From positions 1-64,000 of the forward strand of contig JALQPE010001977.1 of assembly GCA_030407315.1 (NCBI GenBank): a stretch of DNA of 64,000 bases. Reading direction: 5' to 3'. Below the pieces are notes generated by a model that was not told where the DNA came from, did not search any database, and was given only the letters and a program-made list of their open reading frames with translations. This document shows, in pieces, positions 29,627 to 40,201 of the stretch (the stretch's first letter is position 1; each line of letters begins with the position of its first letter). A program made the translations under genes and the position numbers. The DNA is from Asparagopsis taxiformis (lineage: Eukaryota; Rhodophyta; Florideophyceae; Bonnemaisoniales; Bonnemaisoniaceae).

Positions 29627-32600
29627 TCGCTCAAGGTGTACTGGAGATGTTCTCCTAGAGAATTTCCCTCATCGTGGGATATGCATTTATACTTTGCAGA
29701 AGGAAGCTCTTGGAAATGCATCGTTTTGTGGTAGTTTTTTGAAAATGGCAAGATGTTCAATAGAGTATGACATGACTTGACGGTTGGTGTCCCAGTAGTG
29801 AATGACCTGAGAAAGTAGAACATAGCCAAATCCAGCATATCTGATACTATCAGTATGTAAACTTTGTTTACGAAATCGACACCTTCAATCTAAAGCACTC
29901 GACGAAATTTATGCATAGCATGTAATTCCCGTCAGTTCCTGTAAAGATACACTCAGAAAATATGTTTCACCTTTTTCTCTTGTTAGTAGAAGGATCCACC
30001 GAATAGAGAGATCTGGTTGCTGAGTACTTGACCCTGATCGGGAAAGTCCTAAAGGAAAATCAAAATAAGTTTCATTGATGCCAACTTCAGGTTTGCTAAT
30101 GAAGTCGAAAATTAGCTTAATGGGATCATCAAGAAACGCTGAATTAAGAGTGTTAGTAACCACTTTCTAATAGGTGCGAGCCCCACCTCGAGATGAAGTC
30201 GACTAGTAAATGAATCTGGGAACTTCCAAGAAGAAAAGCCCAAGACTTGAAGAGGCGTACAAAACACCAACTTAAAACGCCACAGATGATCTCTTCTATC
30301 ACAATTGTACCGTTTAAAATCAAGATGCAACCATAAATTGTTACCAAGGAATTTTAGCTATTGGTAGAATACAATTTCTTCGTTCGCTGACTATCGCAAC
30401 ATACGCTGAAACACTAGCAACCTAGAACGTTTTGCTCGAACGTCTAGCTTAGATATTTTCTGAATATATCCTCCACGTTAAACCTTTGATCATGGTTTAG
30501 TGCGCCCAGTGAGAGTTTTCTGCTGTTCTCTAAATCCCAGTGATAAACCAACATGTATGTGGTCAAAAAATGTGTGAGCGTAGAAACAGGAAGGGAAAAT
30601 AGGAAGGGGTGAGACATGAATGGAAATGGTTAACGGTACACTGCAAGTTGGAATGTGATGAAAGATGCAAAAATGACATCTTAGATGCCGGAAACTTGGG
30701 ATTGAAGGAAAAATAGTATAAGACCACGGATCAAGCACAGCGTCAAAAGCAAGCGTTGATTGAGTAAACCGAATTCAGTTTCATATACGGTGGCATATTG
30801 AAACTTACATATGCGTTGAAATGACGAAGTGTAAAACTCTGCAGCGTTTCCTCATTTCTACATGTTGCATGGAAAGCGCTTCACCAAGAACCTGTACAAA
30901 GTTGACGAGCAATCATTGCTGCGTACACAGAAAAAGTGCGGGCCACCGCGTATTGGCTGAATGGGTTGGATGGAGATGCTCACCGTACGCGAGCAACGGG
31001 ATGGAAGGAACGGGTACACGGTGATCACGTTATGCAATTTGAAAGGATTTACAAGGACGAAATTCTGGAAAAGTAAGGTCGCACAATGTAAGCGGAGCGG
31101 AAAACTGCATGCACACAAGCAAAACGGAGAAGGGTATTGAATTGAAAAGGTGCATCTATTGTGTTGTTGAAGAAAGTTGTGTAGCCGGTATGGACTGTCT
31201 GGGAGTGTAAGCTTGGGAGCTATTGCTCCGATCACAATGATGTCTCAGGAGGTTTTGTTTTCCGTCAAAGTTTAGACAAAACTGTTTCACGAATGGAAGT
31301 TACCTTGGCGTGTACATTGCGCTGCATGCGTCCACGGCGGACGGTGGTTTTTGTGAGCGAATGACGAATAGGAAGCGTTGAAAGGCGGTGCGAGGAATTT
31401 GCAGGCAAGTTTGAGGTTGAATTGTAACCAATGGTTGAATGGAATATGCTGATATACCAGGAAGAAATTGTTTGAGCATTTGTGCACACGAGTTGGTTGT
31501 GGACGACAGGAAAATGTTGGAATCTGCAAGCTGTTGATGAGAAGGTGTGAGCATCAAGTGACCTTGTCGATAAGATTATACTGCGAGGGCGCAATCAGGA
31601 GCGACAATTGGGCTGTTTGTTTGAAATTCACAGTGGTACACAACCGATACACTTGTTAGGTGCTGGTTGGGTGTGTGAAGATTAAAATAAAGGTAGTATG
31701 AGACACAGAAACATTTTTGGAAATATATACGCGTAGCCCGATCCCGTCGGGCCACACTTCAATTTTGATTGATGGGTATGATTCATTTGTCCAACGCTTA
31801 GTCTACACTTCAGGTCTGGCCAGCAGCGCTTGTGGGCGGTGTGCGTCGGAGGTTACACTGTGAACAGAGATGTTTGTATTCCTTCACCGTGACATTACGT
31901 CAACCATCTCGGCAGCCACAGCACGCAGCGGCGCATGAAATGTCTTGGTAGGGACAGCGTATAACCGTCATTACAGGCACATCATCTTGTTCATCATGTT
32001 ACGACTGCAAAAACCTTCCTTACTGAATTGCTTTCAATCCGCCTCCGAAACTCTGTCAAGTCGGCGTCCGAGCCCTGTTTGCGTGTGACCCAAACGAATA
32101 CATCGCATGTTTGTACCCACCGAGCTGACAGCGCCCGTCTTCAATTCCTCCAGTTTGCCTTGCTCCCTCGCTATAATCTCATGCATGTGCCAAACGACTG
32201 GCCCCTGCTCAATTTTCACAATACGTGTCCGCTTCAGCACCACCTGCCACGCTCAATTGCTGTGCCTTGTCACGAGTTACGCATTCTTCAAGTATCTACT
32301 GCACTCAGACATTTTGTAACATTTTTCAACCCTCACCTATCATAGGTCGTTGCTCTTTGATGCCGACTGGTGGAAGGCTTGCGTGTTAGCATACACGAAA
32401 CTATATGGTATTCATTATTTATTGTTCGCAAGCTGCTACAAACATATTTTGCCAGCACTGCTGATAACGACAACATCACCTACAGAGCACATTTTGCAGT
32501 ACTGTATCAGTACAGTGTAACTTCTACAGCAGTGCATGACAGACCAGCCAACCGCATACTCTCCGCTGCTTTCGGCCCCATTCCAACCTCAATGCAATGC

Positions 32601-32975
32601 TGTTGTTGGTTATTCGACAGGGAAACACCATTGAGAGATGACGCTTGTAGAACCGTCGTGAAATGTGCTTTATTTCGCACAACATCCTGCAATTGCAACG
32701 CATGATAAGAAGTTGTTCACAGCTAGTTGGACTTGTTTGCATCAATCTCTAGACTTCTTTCAGTACATCTGACGTGGAATACTGACACCACCATTTTGCA
32801 GGGCTGTACTGAGATCGAATCGCAAGTTCCAAACTCTCTCTTCCTGTTCGTGCGTTTGTACATCTGTATTCGATATACTCTCAAACATGTCTAAAATTTG
32901 CACGTGCATCACAAATCTACAAACACCCTTCAATTTCCCCCATACACAACTCTCTCGTTCACCGGAGTACCTCGC
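29627..32975. other. 3.3-kb intergenic stretch between the two AAA genes
   Basis: No gene I can support. Frames of 60-125 codons occur on both strands without recognisable motifs, and no duplicated copy of the flanking genes is seen. The stretch is probably spacer with decayed sequence. Confidence 0.5.
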
Positions 32976-32983
32976 TATAAAAG
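32976..32983 (+). promoter_or_regulatory. TATA box of the second AAA ATPase gene
   Basis: TATAAAAG 73 bp before the ATG at 33049, position comparable to copy 1. Confidence 0.7.
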
Positions 32984-33048
32984 GGTCCTTTCCCACGTGC
33001 ACACTTATCATGCTTCAACTACTACGACAAGAGTAGATTCATCCCAAC

Positions 33049-34743
33049 ATGGTGAAAACGCCAACAGAAGCAACCTCCGATTCACAAACACATGATTTTC
33101 GATCAGTCACTTCTCTCCTCCCAGAAGGAGCTCTTTCTGATATTGCTGCACAGGCTGGAGTTGATGAATCAAATTTGGCAACACTAACAGTCAGTTCAAA
33201 TACGTTTGATCTCTACCAAGCAATTCTAGAATATGCCGCTCTCAAAGAAGAAGGCAAATCCCATGACCTTCAACCTCCATTAGGAAATAATATCTTCGTC
33301 TTTCCAGAAGACTCATACGAGCTTGATATCGACCAGTCGGATGACTCCGGCGATGAAGCAGAATCTTTTTTCACCGGTGTGAAATCACTTAGTCAGCTCA
33401 TTCGGGACCGTTCCCGAAAGAATGCTCTACGCGCTGGTAGAAAGGCAGGGAAAATCCAGACACCGAAATACAAGCATGGCCTCGGTACTAGCTCCTTTTT
33501 TTGGCCACCGCTCAATCATCTCACAGGAGAAAGGCTTTCCAAGAACAGACACGAACGCGAGTACTTGAGACACCGGAGGGAAAAAGCCGCTTGGGAACAA
33601 GCCTCTCTCACCAATGGAAACTCGACTGTTCACCAAACGGAAGTTGCAACTACTGAAGAGGAAGAAAATTCTACGGTAGACACACTTCACACCGTAGATT
33701 CGGATCTGGAGACTACCACAACACCAACGGAGAGACGTAGACAGTTTTTCATTGTCCATTATGCTGTTGGGGAACCACAAAGATCTCCATGCAAACGGTA
33801 TCTTGTTACGGAACGCCAGGTACTCGTCGCTACTGCAGAAGGATCTAATGCTCTACGTACTTTTTCTCAGGAGGTGATGAAGTGGCTGTCCGACCGAAAT
33901 TTCAGGAATACAGGCGGTCGCAAATACGCTCTGTACCGTTTCAAGACGTGTAGATATCAAAGTTTCTGGAAAGATGAGGGTTTGAAACGACCACGCTCCG
34001 CAGATTCAGTCGTCTTACCCGGTAATCAGCTCGAGTCCATTCTCAATGATGTCGCAGAGTTCCTCGACCCCATTTCAAAGAAATGGTTCATGAAGCGCGG
34101 CCTGCCCCACCGGCGCTCATATCTCTTCTACGGCCCTCCTGGAACAGGCAAAACTTCTACTATCCGTGTCATCGCCTCCACCTTCGGCCTCAACTGCTGC
34201 TACCTCTCCATGACCGATTCCGAGTTCAGCAATCAATCACTGGCCGATGCTCTCAGTGAAATACCACCCAATGCTCTATTGGTGATCGAAGATGTAGATG
34301 CCTTGTTCAATGAGGACAGGAAGAATGAACACTCGAACAATCTGACATTCTCTGGACTACTGAACGCTCTGGATGGGGTGATCAGTGTGGACGGAGTGGT
34401 AACCGTCATGACGACGAACCACATTGAGCGATTGGACCGAGCCCTTGTGCGTGGTGGGCGAGTAGACCGGCGTATCCACTTTGGGCATCCATCGCAGGTA
34501 CAAATAGAGAGGCTGTTCAAGTATTTCTACCCGGACGCGGATGACCGGAGAGCGGCTGAATTTGCAGAAATAATATTCTGTCGGCCGGAGGGGCACGAGG
34601 GACGTTCGATAGCGACATTGCAACAGATGTTCATCCAATACAAGGGAGCGAGTGCTGAGGAATGTATTGCTGCAATTCCAGAGTTCTATGAGACTCACTT
34701 CCCTACTGGCTCAGAAGAGAAGCAATACAACTTATTTGCATGA
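33049..34743 (+). CDS. BCS1-like AAA ATPase, copy 2
   Basis: 564 aa, tandem paralogue of the gene at 27953 in the same orientation, 3.4 kb downstream. It has the same layout: N-terminal part with SDDSGDEA acidic run and SSFFWPPLNHL motif, then AAA module with Walker A GPPGTGKTS, Walker B IEDVDALF and GGRVDRR. The N-terminal half is only moderately similar to copy 1 and includes a copy-specific Thr/Glu-rich insert (about residues 185-225). The AAA part is nearly identical at the DNA level owing to gene conversion. Likely a soluble AAA protein of the BCS1 clade; function unknown. Confidence 0.9.
   Translation: MVKTPTEATSDSQTHDFRSVTSLLPEGALSDIAAQAGVDESNLATLTVSSNTFDLYQAILEYAALKEEGKSHDLQPPLGNNIFVFPEDSYELDIDQSDDSGDEAESFFTGVKSLSQLIRDRSRKNALRAGRKAGKIQTPKYKHGLGTSSFFWPPLNHLTGERLSKNRHEREYLRHRREKAAWEQASLTNGNSTVHQTEVATTEEEENSTVDTLHTVDSDLETTTTPTERRRQFFIVHYAVGEPQRSPCKRYLVTERQVLVATAEGSNALRTFSQEVMKWLSDRNFRNTGGRKYALYRFKTCRYQSFWKDEGLKRPRSADSVVLPGNQLESILNDVAEFLDPISKKWFMKRGLPHRRSYLFYGPPGTGKTSTIRVIASTFGLNCCYLSMTDSEFSNQSLADALSEIPPNALLVIEDVDALFNEDRKNEHSNNLTFSGLLNALDGVISVDGVVTVMTTNHIERLDRALVRGGRVDRRIHFGHPSQVQIERLFKYFYPDADDRRAAEFAEIIFCRPEGHEGRSIATLQQMFIQYKGASAEECIAAIPEFYETHFPTGSEEKQYNLFA
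33976..34694 (+). repeat. Gene-conversion tract shared with copy 1 (28859-29577)
   Basis: Partner of the tract in copy 1; differences are at 34464 and 34473 only. Confidence 0.93.
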
Positions 34744-35245
34744 GTCTACTATGGGAGGGAAACTGATTTCCCAATTCTAGGAACTTGTAGAAACTTGTGC
34801 GATATTGACTTCATCAACACGTGCATTATAATTGCTATTTAAACTTGAGAAGCTGATCTGAAGTTCATAATGATGAAGAGATGCGGACTTGTTTCCTTGC
34901 GAAAGTTGACCATGACGGTGGAACTTGATGGTAAAAAACATACTGTACGAATTGAATGGTCTGCGACATAACCGTAGAGATGTTACATATCAGTGGCGAT
35001 AGGAATATTTTTCTGTAAGACACTGAGCTCGTTCTTTTGCGCGCCAGCTGTGCGTGGTTATTAACGTACGCAGGAAAAACATATATGGTTTTGTGTACGT
35101 TTACACGAGACGTCTGCGCTCGCTTGTCCGTGTTTACATTGTGCATGTAACTATGGTTTGTCGTGTTGTCCCGCGTTGAGGTAAACAAGCAACCTCTGCT
35201 GGATAATTTACAAGATGTCAGCGTTGGCAGCATATCGATACCGCT
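34744..35245. other. Intergenic stretch
   Basis: AT-rich, no gene seen; lies between the convergent 3' ends of the second AAA gene and the CAP gene. Confidence 0.5.
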
Positions 35246-35632
35246 TCACTTTGGAAGCCCAAAAACCTGAGTCCAAAACAACCTACCATCAGCGCCTTTG
35301 CAGACATAGACGCCTGTATCGACAACGTTTGAGCTGAGAATATTGCGCCGATGTCCGCGACTATTCATAAGCGAGCGAAACACATGCTTGGCATCACGCT
35401 GTCCGTGAGCGACATTCTCTGAGACATATCGAAAACGATAGCCGCCTTTCCTCATGCGATCAGCCAATGACGACCCGTTTGACCCTCTGTGTGAGCAACG
35501 TCCAATATGAAAGCCCTGGTCCTTTGTATGCGCCTTTGCGATAGCAGTCAGCTTTGGTGAAACGTGCACGGGTCGAACACCGTATCTTCTACGTGCATTG
35601 TTTGTCAATGAGAGCAGCTCGTCGCGAAACAT
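35246..35632 (-). CDS. CAP/SCP-domain protein, bacterial YkwD-like type
   Basis: 128 aa from the ATG at 35632. Nearly the whole length is a CAP domain of the short YkwD-like type: LLSLTNNARRRYGV, a conserved His in AKAHTKDQ, SHRG, YVSENVAHG and the HRRNIL/WTQVFG end. CAP proteins are usually secreted and act in wall, defence or lipid binding. No signal peptide is visible from this ATG. The frame remains open upstream to about 35860, where it meets a consensus 5' splice site (GTAAGT at 35861-35856) preceded by a 10-codon ATG frame, so an upstream exon or a different N-terminus is possible. It is more diverged from the other two CAP genes in the window than those are from each other. Confidence 0.8.
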   Translation of the reverse strand: MFRDELLSLTNNARRRYGVRPVHVSPKLTAIAKAHTKDQGFHIGRCSHRGSNGSSLADRMRKGGYRFRYVSENVAHGQRDAKHVFRSLMNSRGHRRNILSSNVVDTGVYVCKGADGRLFWTQVFGLPK

Positions 35633-36225
35633 TCGCAGCTCACGTTCGCTCGGTGTATGTGTATATCGCGGCGATGTCGAACTGGCAAAATATCTGTAGA
35701 AAGGAATACTCGCAAAGGCTGTTGCCGTTTTGCGCAGTTTGCGTCTTGGATGTGCAGGTGCATGTCGCTGGTAGAGTAATTCAAGTCGATTTGAGTGTGG
35801 CGTGTCAGAGCTTGAGAGATGATGATAAGTTTGCTGCGGTGTGGGATTACTGTGTACTTACCTTGTGGCGACGACGACGGTGGGCTGGCATTTTCTGATG
35901 TGGACGCGGGCTGATGAGTGCAGAGAAAATTTACGATCTGTTATTTACTGTGTCACGAACGAGCGGTCGCGCAACTTTCGAGAGCTGCTATGCTTGCAGG
36001 CATTGTACGCAGCAGAAATGATGTCGTTTTTATTATTGCCGTGTCTCTTCCAATTTATCAGTGAACGCGAATGGTGATTGAAACAAAGCGGAGCCGACAA
36101 GGAGAAGTGTCTCTCAACTTGATCGATCCAATGTCCTACTCTTGTCGCTGAGTGCAATTAACGCCGCCAGGGCACAACGCTGCGTATAAATCATGTAGAT
36201 ACAAGTAATGGCGCATAATAAGTGA
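35633..36225. other. Short intergenic stretch upstream of the CAP gene
   Basis: Contains the possible upstream extension of the CAP gene (to 35891). The rest shows no gene. Confidence 0.45.
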
Positions 36226-37295
36226 TCATATTTTGGCATGAGCATCGCCACAATTGTCAATGTTGATGCGACTCCTCGGCTCCTCTCCTGATCGCGGCGC
36301 GTCATGAATCTTATCTAGGACTTCTAATCCTTCCGTGACGACGCCGAATACGACATGATTGCTATCGAGGTAGCGGGCTTCATCTCGAAGCAACACGAAG
36401 AATTGACTGCCAATAGGATACTCGGCCCACGACACCACACCCTTCTCCGAATGTTCGAGAAAACTGTGATGATTTGCCGATTGTTCCTCCTTGAAAGTTG
36501 GTCCATAGATAGATCTACCCGTAGCCTTGGAGCCGCCCTGTGCAACGAAATTAGTGACGACTCTATGGAAGGAATCGCCCTTAAAACATAACGACTCGTC
36601 GGAAAAGGCGCCGGTACACGTCGCGAGGGCTCTGAAATTGGCGACACTTTTCGGTACTACTTCGCCAAACACTCCGATCTTGAAGGTACCAACGCGCTGC
36701 GAATCGATGGAAATGTCGAAGAAAAACTCGTCAGTGACGCAAAGCGTTCTCGGCCAACCCATTTTACCGGGCTCATATTTGCGATGACAATCCACGGGAC
36801 CGGTTGGGATGTTTTGCTTGACGATGACGTCGGCTCTCCTCTCGGCCGGCAGAGGCGGGCCCTCTAGCTTGGGGGCACCATCCAACAGCGTTCCCTGCTC
36901 ATCCGCGTCGTTGTCATCATCACCATCATCACCATCACCGTTTCCGGCATTGCCAGCGGGATCGTTTTGAAGATGGGCGTCTTCTTGTTGAAGTGAAGCG
37001 CGGAAAGAGGATTCATTGCTCCTATGGAGTCGTCCAGGGTTCCAACGGGCGTTTCCGGACGGAATATCCTCAAGACTGCATGGCCCACCATGCGGCCGAT
37101 CCCAAAGGTTATTAGGGAGATTACGCAGATGACTAGAACGAGAATAAGCGAGGTGACGGGCCGTTGTCGGAAAAATCGACCTGCCTTTTCGGTAGCAGAA
37201 CGCTTCTTGCCATTGGCGAGGTCGTCACCACCTGTCAGTGGGAGCGTCTCCTCGATGGACGGGTCATCAGCTTCCGGGCCTCTTCGTCGCGACAT
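36226..37295 (-). CDS. Membrane-anchored cyclophilin (peptidyl-prolyl isomerase), with frame break
   Basis: An ATG at 37295 starts a frame with a basic cytosolic head, one membrane helix (TSLILVLVICVISLITFGIG, about residues 49-68) and a linker, ending at 36864. The cyclophilin domain is in another frame (open from at least 37040 to the stop at 36226) with FHRVVTNFVAQGG, GSQFFVLL and SNHVVFGVV motifs; its own first codon at 36885 is only TTG, so it needs the upstream part. In that frame the linker reads as a Gly/Asp-rich acidic run just before the domain. Joining the two requires a -1 shift somewhere in their overlap, by a 1-base sequence error, a recent mutation or a short intron. The product would be a single-pass cyclophilin that assists protein folding at a membrane, probably in the secretory pathway. 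FHRVV and FFVLL match an active-type domain. Confidence 0.8.
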
Positions 37296-37506
37296 TGTGC
37301 ACAGATTAGAATAACGGAGTGGGTGCGTCGCCGGGCAGAGAAAGACGAATTGAGGTTATCGGCATGGCGGAGACGAATCGATTTGGATTGACTCGTATTC
37401 AAACGTTTCAGTACAGCTGGTCATCAGCAAATTACATAAAATTTCATGCATTTTTTATAGCCTCTGCAGAACATGTTGACACGTTCGCGCGCAAGCCATC
37501 TTCTTC
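37296..37506. promoter_or_regulatory. Divergent promoter region
   Basis: 211 bp separate the start of the minus-strand cyclophilin gene from the plus-strand glutathione transferase gene, so both promoters must lie here or overlap the genes. A TTTTTTATAG sequence is near 37446-37455. Confidence 0.5.
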
Positions 37507-38175
37507 ATGGATGCAACTCACGCTATGTCATCCTTACCAATTACGTTGTACTCGTACCACAGGAGCTCCAGCTCCTGGCGCTTGCGAATCGCGCTCAATC
37601 TAAAACGCATCTCGTACACTATAAAACCCATTCACATCGTGAAAGATGGCGGGCAGCAATTCAACCCCGACTTCCAGCGTCTCAATCCGATGGGCCATGT
37701 GCCGGTCCTCAGCATCGACGGCAACAATTTCACCGAATCCGTGGCAATCATGGAATACTTAGAAGAAACGCGTCCGGATCACCCCCTCCTTCCCAAGGAT
37801 CCCGCTGGCAAGGCGCAGGTGCGCGCGATTGTCGAGATGATCAATTCCGGAATTCAACCGATGCAGAATCTATCCATTCTCAACTATGTGTCTACCAATT
37901 TTGGCCAACCGGCGCGTACGCCGTGGGGTGCTCACTGGGTTCACAGAGGTCTCACAGCGGTAGAGAAAGTGCTGGAAAAGACATCCGGAAAATTCTGCTT
38001 CGGCGATCAGCTTTCTTTCGCAGATTGTGCACTTGTACCGCAATTCAATAGTGCAGCGAGATTTGGTGTAGATACCACCCCCTTCCCAGTTGCTACTCGA
38101 ATTATGCAACTACTTGAGACTCTTCCCGAGGTCCAAGCAGCCCATCCATCTGCTCAACCAGATGCAATGCCGTAG
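37507..38175 (+). CDS. Zeta-class glutathione transferase / maleylacetoacetate isomerase
   Basis: 222 aa, the usual length of the family. The N-terminal thioredoxin-like domain has the zeta signature RSSSSWRLRIAL (family motif SSCxWRVRIAL; here the Cys is Ser while the catalytic Ser is kept), NPMGHVPVL and FTESVAIMEYLEE for glutathione binding; the C-terminal helical domain contains FCFGDQLSFADC. The enzyme isomerises maleylacetoacetate to fumarylacetoacetate in tyrosine breakdown, using glutathione. ATG at 37507 or 37525. The stop TAG at 38173 is in the same frame as the aminotransferase that follows, with no other stop between. Confidence 0.92.
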   Translation: MDATHAMSSLPITLYSYHRSSSSWRLRIALNLKRISYTIKPIHIVKDGGQQFNPDFQRLNPMGHVPVLSIDGNNFTESVAIMEYLEETRPDHPLLPKDPAGKAQVRAIVEMINSGIQPMQNLSILNYVSTNFGQPARTPWGAHWVHRGLTAVEKVLEKTSGKFCFGDQLSFADCALVPQFNSAARFGVDTTPFPVATRIMQLLETLPEVQAAHPSAQPDAMP

Positions 38176-38208
38176 AGCAGTGTGTGCGTGAAAATTAGTA
38201 AAACAGCG

Positions 38209-39582
38209 ATGAAATTGAGCTCAATCCACGTTCGATCTCCAGCCTGCTCTTCAGCGCTCCCCAACCCAATGGCACCACACGCTCTCTCATCATCTAAACG
38301 AATTCAGCGGACAGGCTCGGCAGTTATAGATGACCTGCTTATTCAATATGCCGACAGCGTCCAATTCAACATGGCTCCAGGCGCAACGTACTATGGTGCC
38401 TCACAAGCGGTCCGGCACAAAGCATGCACATTGCTACAAGACTCAGAGCAATCCGCCGATCTGTCGAAATACGGTGATGTACTCGGTTTAAAAGAACTGC
38501 GCAACTTTTGGACGTACATCATCGCGCACGGATACTTGTCCCAAGCCGATCCGATCGATCAGCTAACAGTCAGTGATACCATGGCAGCTGGTTGCTTCCC
38601 ACGTCACGAGATGATGATTACAGCAGGGGCCAATCAGGCATTCGTCAATTTGATCATAACAATCACTGATCCGGGTGATGAAATCCTGCTCATTCTCCCG
38701 TACTATTTCTCACATTACAATACGATACAAATGTCAGGTGCGGTCCCTGTCTGCATTCCGGTGTGTCACCAGACATTACTGCCGACAACCGATGACATTG
38801 CGCGTCGCATATCCCCACGTTCAAAAGCGCTCGTTATTGTGAACCCCGGGAATCCATCTGGTGTTGTGTATCCACGTCAGCTCATGGATGATATCAAAGG
38901 ACTGTGCAACCGACAGGGGATATGGCTTGTATTAGATGAAGCATACAGAGAGTTTGTATCGTCGCCATCGGACAGGACTGCATACTCACCATGTGCGGAC
39001 GAGGGCGTCATTAAGATGTATACCATGTCCAAAGTGTACGGACTGGCAGGCTGGCGCGTCGGTGCAATACTATACCCTTTGCGATTATCGCACGATATTA
39101 GAAAGGTCCAGGATACAAACGTGACGCATCCATCCATACTGAGTCAACGGCTTGCCGTGGAAGCTCTGCGCGAAAACCCGAGACATCATGTGGACGAAAT
39201 GACTGCGATTCGACGCATATTCATCCGATACGTCGCAAAAGTGTATCAACAGCAGCAGTCACTGCAGAAATATGTGGTCATCCCAGACGGTGCGTTTTAT
39301 CTATTTCTGCCGTACAAGTCGCCCAACGACATTGACAAACCAACAGAAGAAACAGATATGCTCGTTGTGAACACACTGGCAACAGATTGGAGTACGCTCG
39401 TTACACCCGGATTTGTGTTTGGAATGTGTGGATACATTCGCGTTTCATTTGGATCCATAAAGCCGAAATGTGCCGAAAAAGCCGCTTTGAATCTTGCAAA
39501 CAGTTTAAAACATATAATATCAACCATCAAGTCGTATCAGAGTCCTCATTCGAGTCATCTTCAAGAGCAAGACCATCTATAA
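38209..39582 (+). CDS. Class I/II pyridoxal-phosphate aminotransferase
   Basis: 457 aa from the first ATG (38209); ATG 38269 is an alternative. Fold type I aminotransferase motifs in order: GANQAFVNLI, the NPGNPSG cofactor-binding segment, VLDEAYREF with the PLP Asp, the Schiff-base lysine in MSKVYGLAGWRVG, and a conserved Arg near the C-terminus (YIRVSFG). It resembles aspartate/aromatic aminotransferases of the large I-gamma type; the substrate cannot be fixed from sequence. Only 33 bases separate it from the TAG of the isomerase gene, in the same frame. If it transaminates tyrosine, both neighbours act in the same degradation pathway (inference). The last 56 bases overlap the minus-strand gene at 39527. 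Confidence 0.88.
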   Translation: MKLSSIHVRSPACSSALPNPMAPHALSSSKRIQRTGSAVIDDLLIQYADSVQFNMAPGATYYGASQAVRHKACTLLQDSEQSADLSKYGDVLGLKELRNFWTYIIAHGYLSQADPIDQLTVSDTMAAGCFPRHEMMITAGANQAFVNLIITITDPGDEILLILPYYFSHYNTIQMSGAVPVCIPVCHQTLLPTTDDIARRISPRSKALVIVNPGNPSGVVYPRQLMDDIKGLCNRQGIWLVLDEAYREFVSSPSDRTAYSPCADEGVIKMYTMSKVYGLAGWRVGAILYPLRLSHDIRKVQDTNVTHPSILSQRLAVEALRENPRHHVDEMTAIRRIFIRYVAKVYQQQQSLQKYVVIPDGAFYLFLPYKSPNDIDKPTEETDMLVVNTLATDWSTLVTPGFVFGMCGYIRVSFGSIKPKCAEKAALNLANSLKHIISTIKSYQSPHSSHLQEQDHL

Positions 39583-40201
39583 TTCGAGACACATCGGCCT
39601 CGGTGAGTCGGCGTCGCAACCGTGTTTCGACGCGACAATTCAAGTTTTCGTGCAGCAAGTCATCATCGTTATCGCTACAATCATCCTCGTCTTCCTCTTC
39701 ATCATTAGACAATAAACCTTCCCAAGGGGCGCACGCCAAGGCATGTGCGATTCTTGTGCGAACGTCAGTTGCGTCCTCTGCACACAGCGCATGTGAGATA
39801 ATCTCAACGTTGTTCTCAAGCCCCCACACGACCAATTTGTACGCGTTTTCTATGTCGAATTGTTCGCCGTCGACGTAGAACAGACAGGTGGCAGAATCCT
39901 CGATTCGAACACAGATGTCAGACCAGAAGAGTTGTGCGCGTTGCACCTGGGACATGTCGTCACCTTGCACGACGACAGCATAGGCAGGATTAGCGTCGAC
40001 TTGGTTCCATACGTTCTCGTCTTCTTGGAGAAGTTTCCATGTTGGTTGATAGTGCGTGCATACCTGGAGTTGCTTTTGGAAGTACTGGTTCTGCAGCTGG
40101 ATTGTTTGCATCGATGTTGCAGAGAAAGCGTCACGGATAATGGCTTCTGTCTGCCCCTCGCTCAATGCGCTGAATAAGATGAGCTTGTCTGATGTAGTCA
40201 T
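39527..40201 (-). CDS. Acidic protein, possibly related to adaptin-binding p34 (AAGAB)
   Basis: 224 aa from the ATG at 40201. The middle (AYAVVVQGDDMSQVQRAQLFW, then VVWGLENNVEIISHAL and RIAHALACAPWEGLL) has the layout of the Rab-like domain end of p34/AAGAB proteins, which chaperone clathrin adaptor assembly; the match is weak and the C-terminus is replaced by a run of Asp/Glu followed by a short basic-acidic tail. A plain unknown protein is equally possible. It is convergent with, and overlaps by 56 bases, the aminotransferase gene. Confidence 0.6.
   Translation of the reverse strand: MTTSDKLILFSALSEGQTEAIIRDAFSATSMQTIQLQNQYFQKQLQVCTHYQPTWKLLQEDENVWNQVDANPAYAVVVQGDDMSQVQRAQLFWSDICVRIEDSATCLFYVDGEQFDIENAYKLVVWGLENNVEIISHALCAEDATDVRTRIAHALACAPWEGLLSNDEEEDEDDCSDNDDDLLHENLNCRVETRLRRRLTEADVSRIIDGLALEDDSNEDSDTT

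Noticed and set aside
34744..35245. Possible further BCS1-like fragment after copy 2
   Set aside because: No match to either AAA gene was found in any frame.
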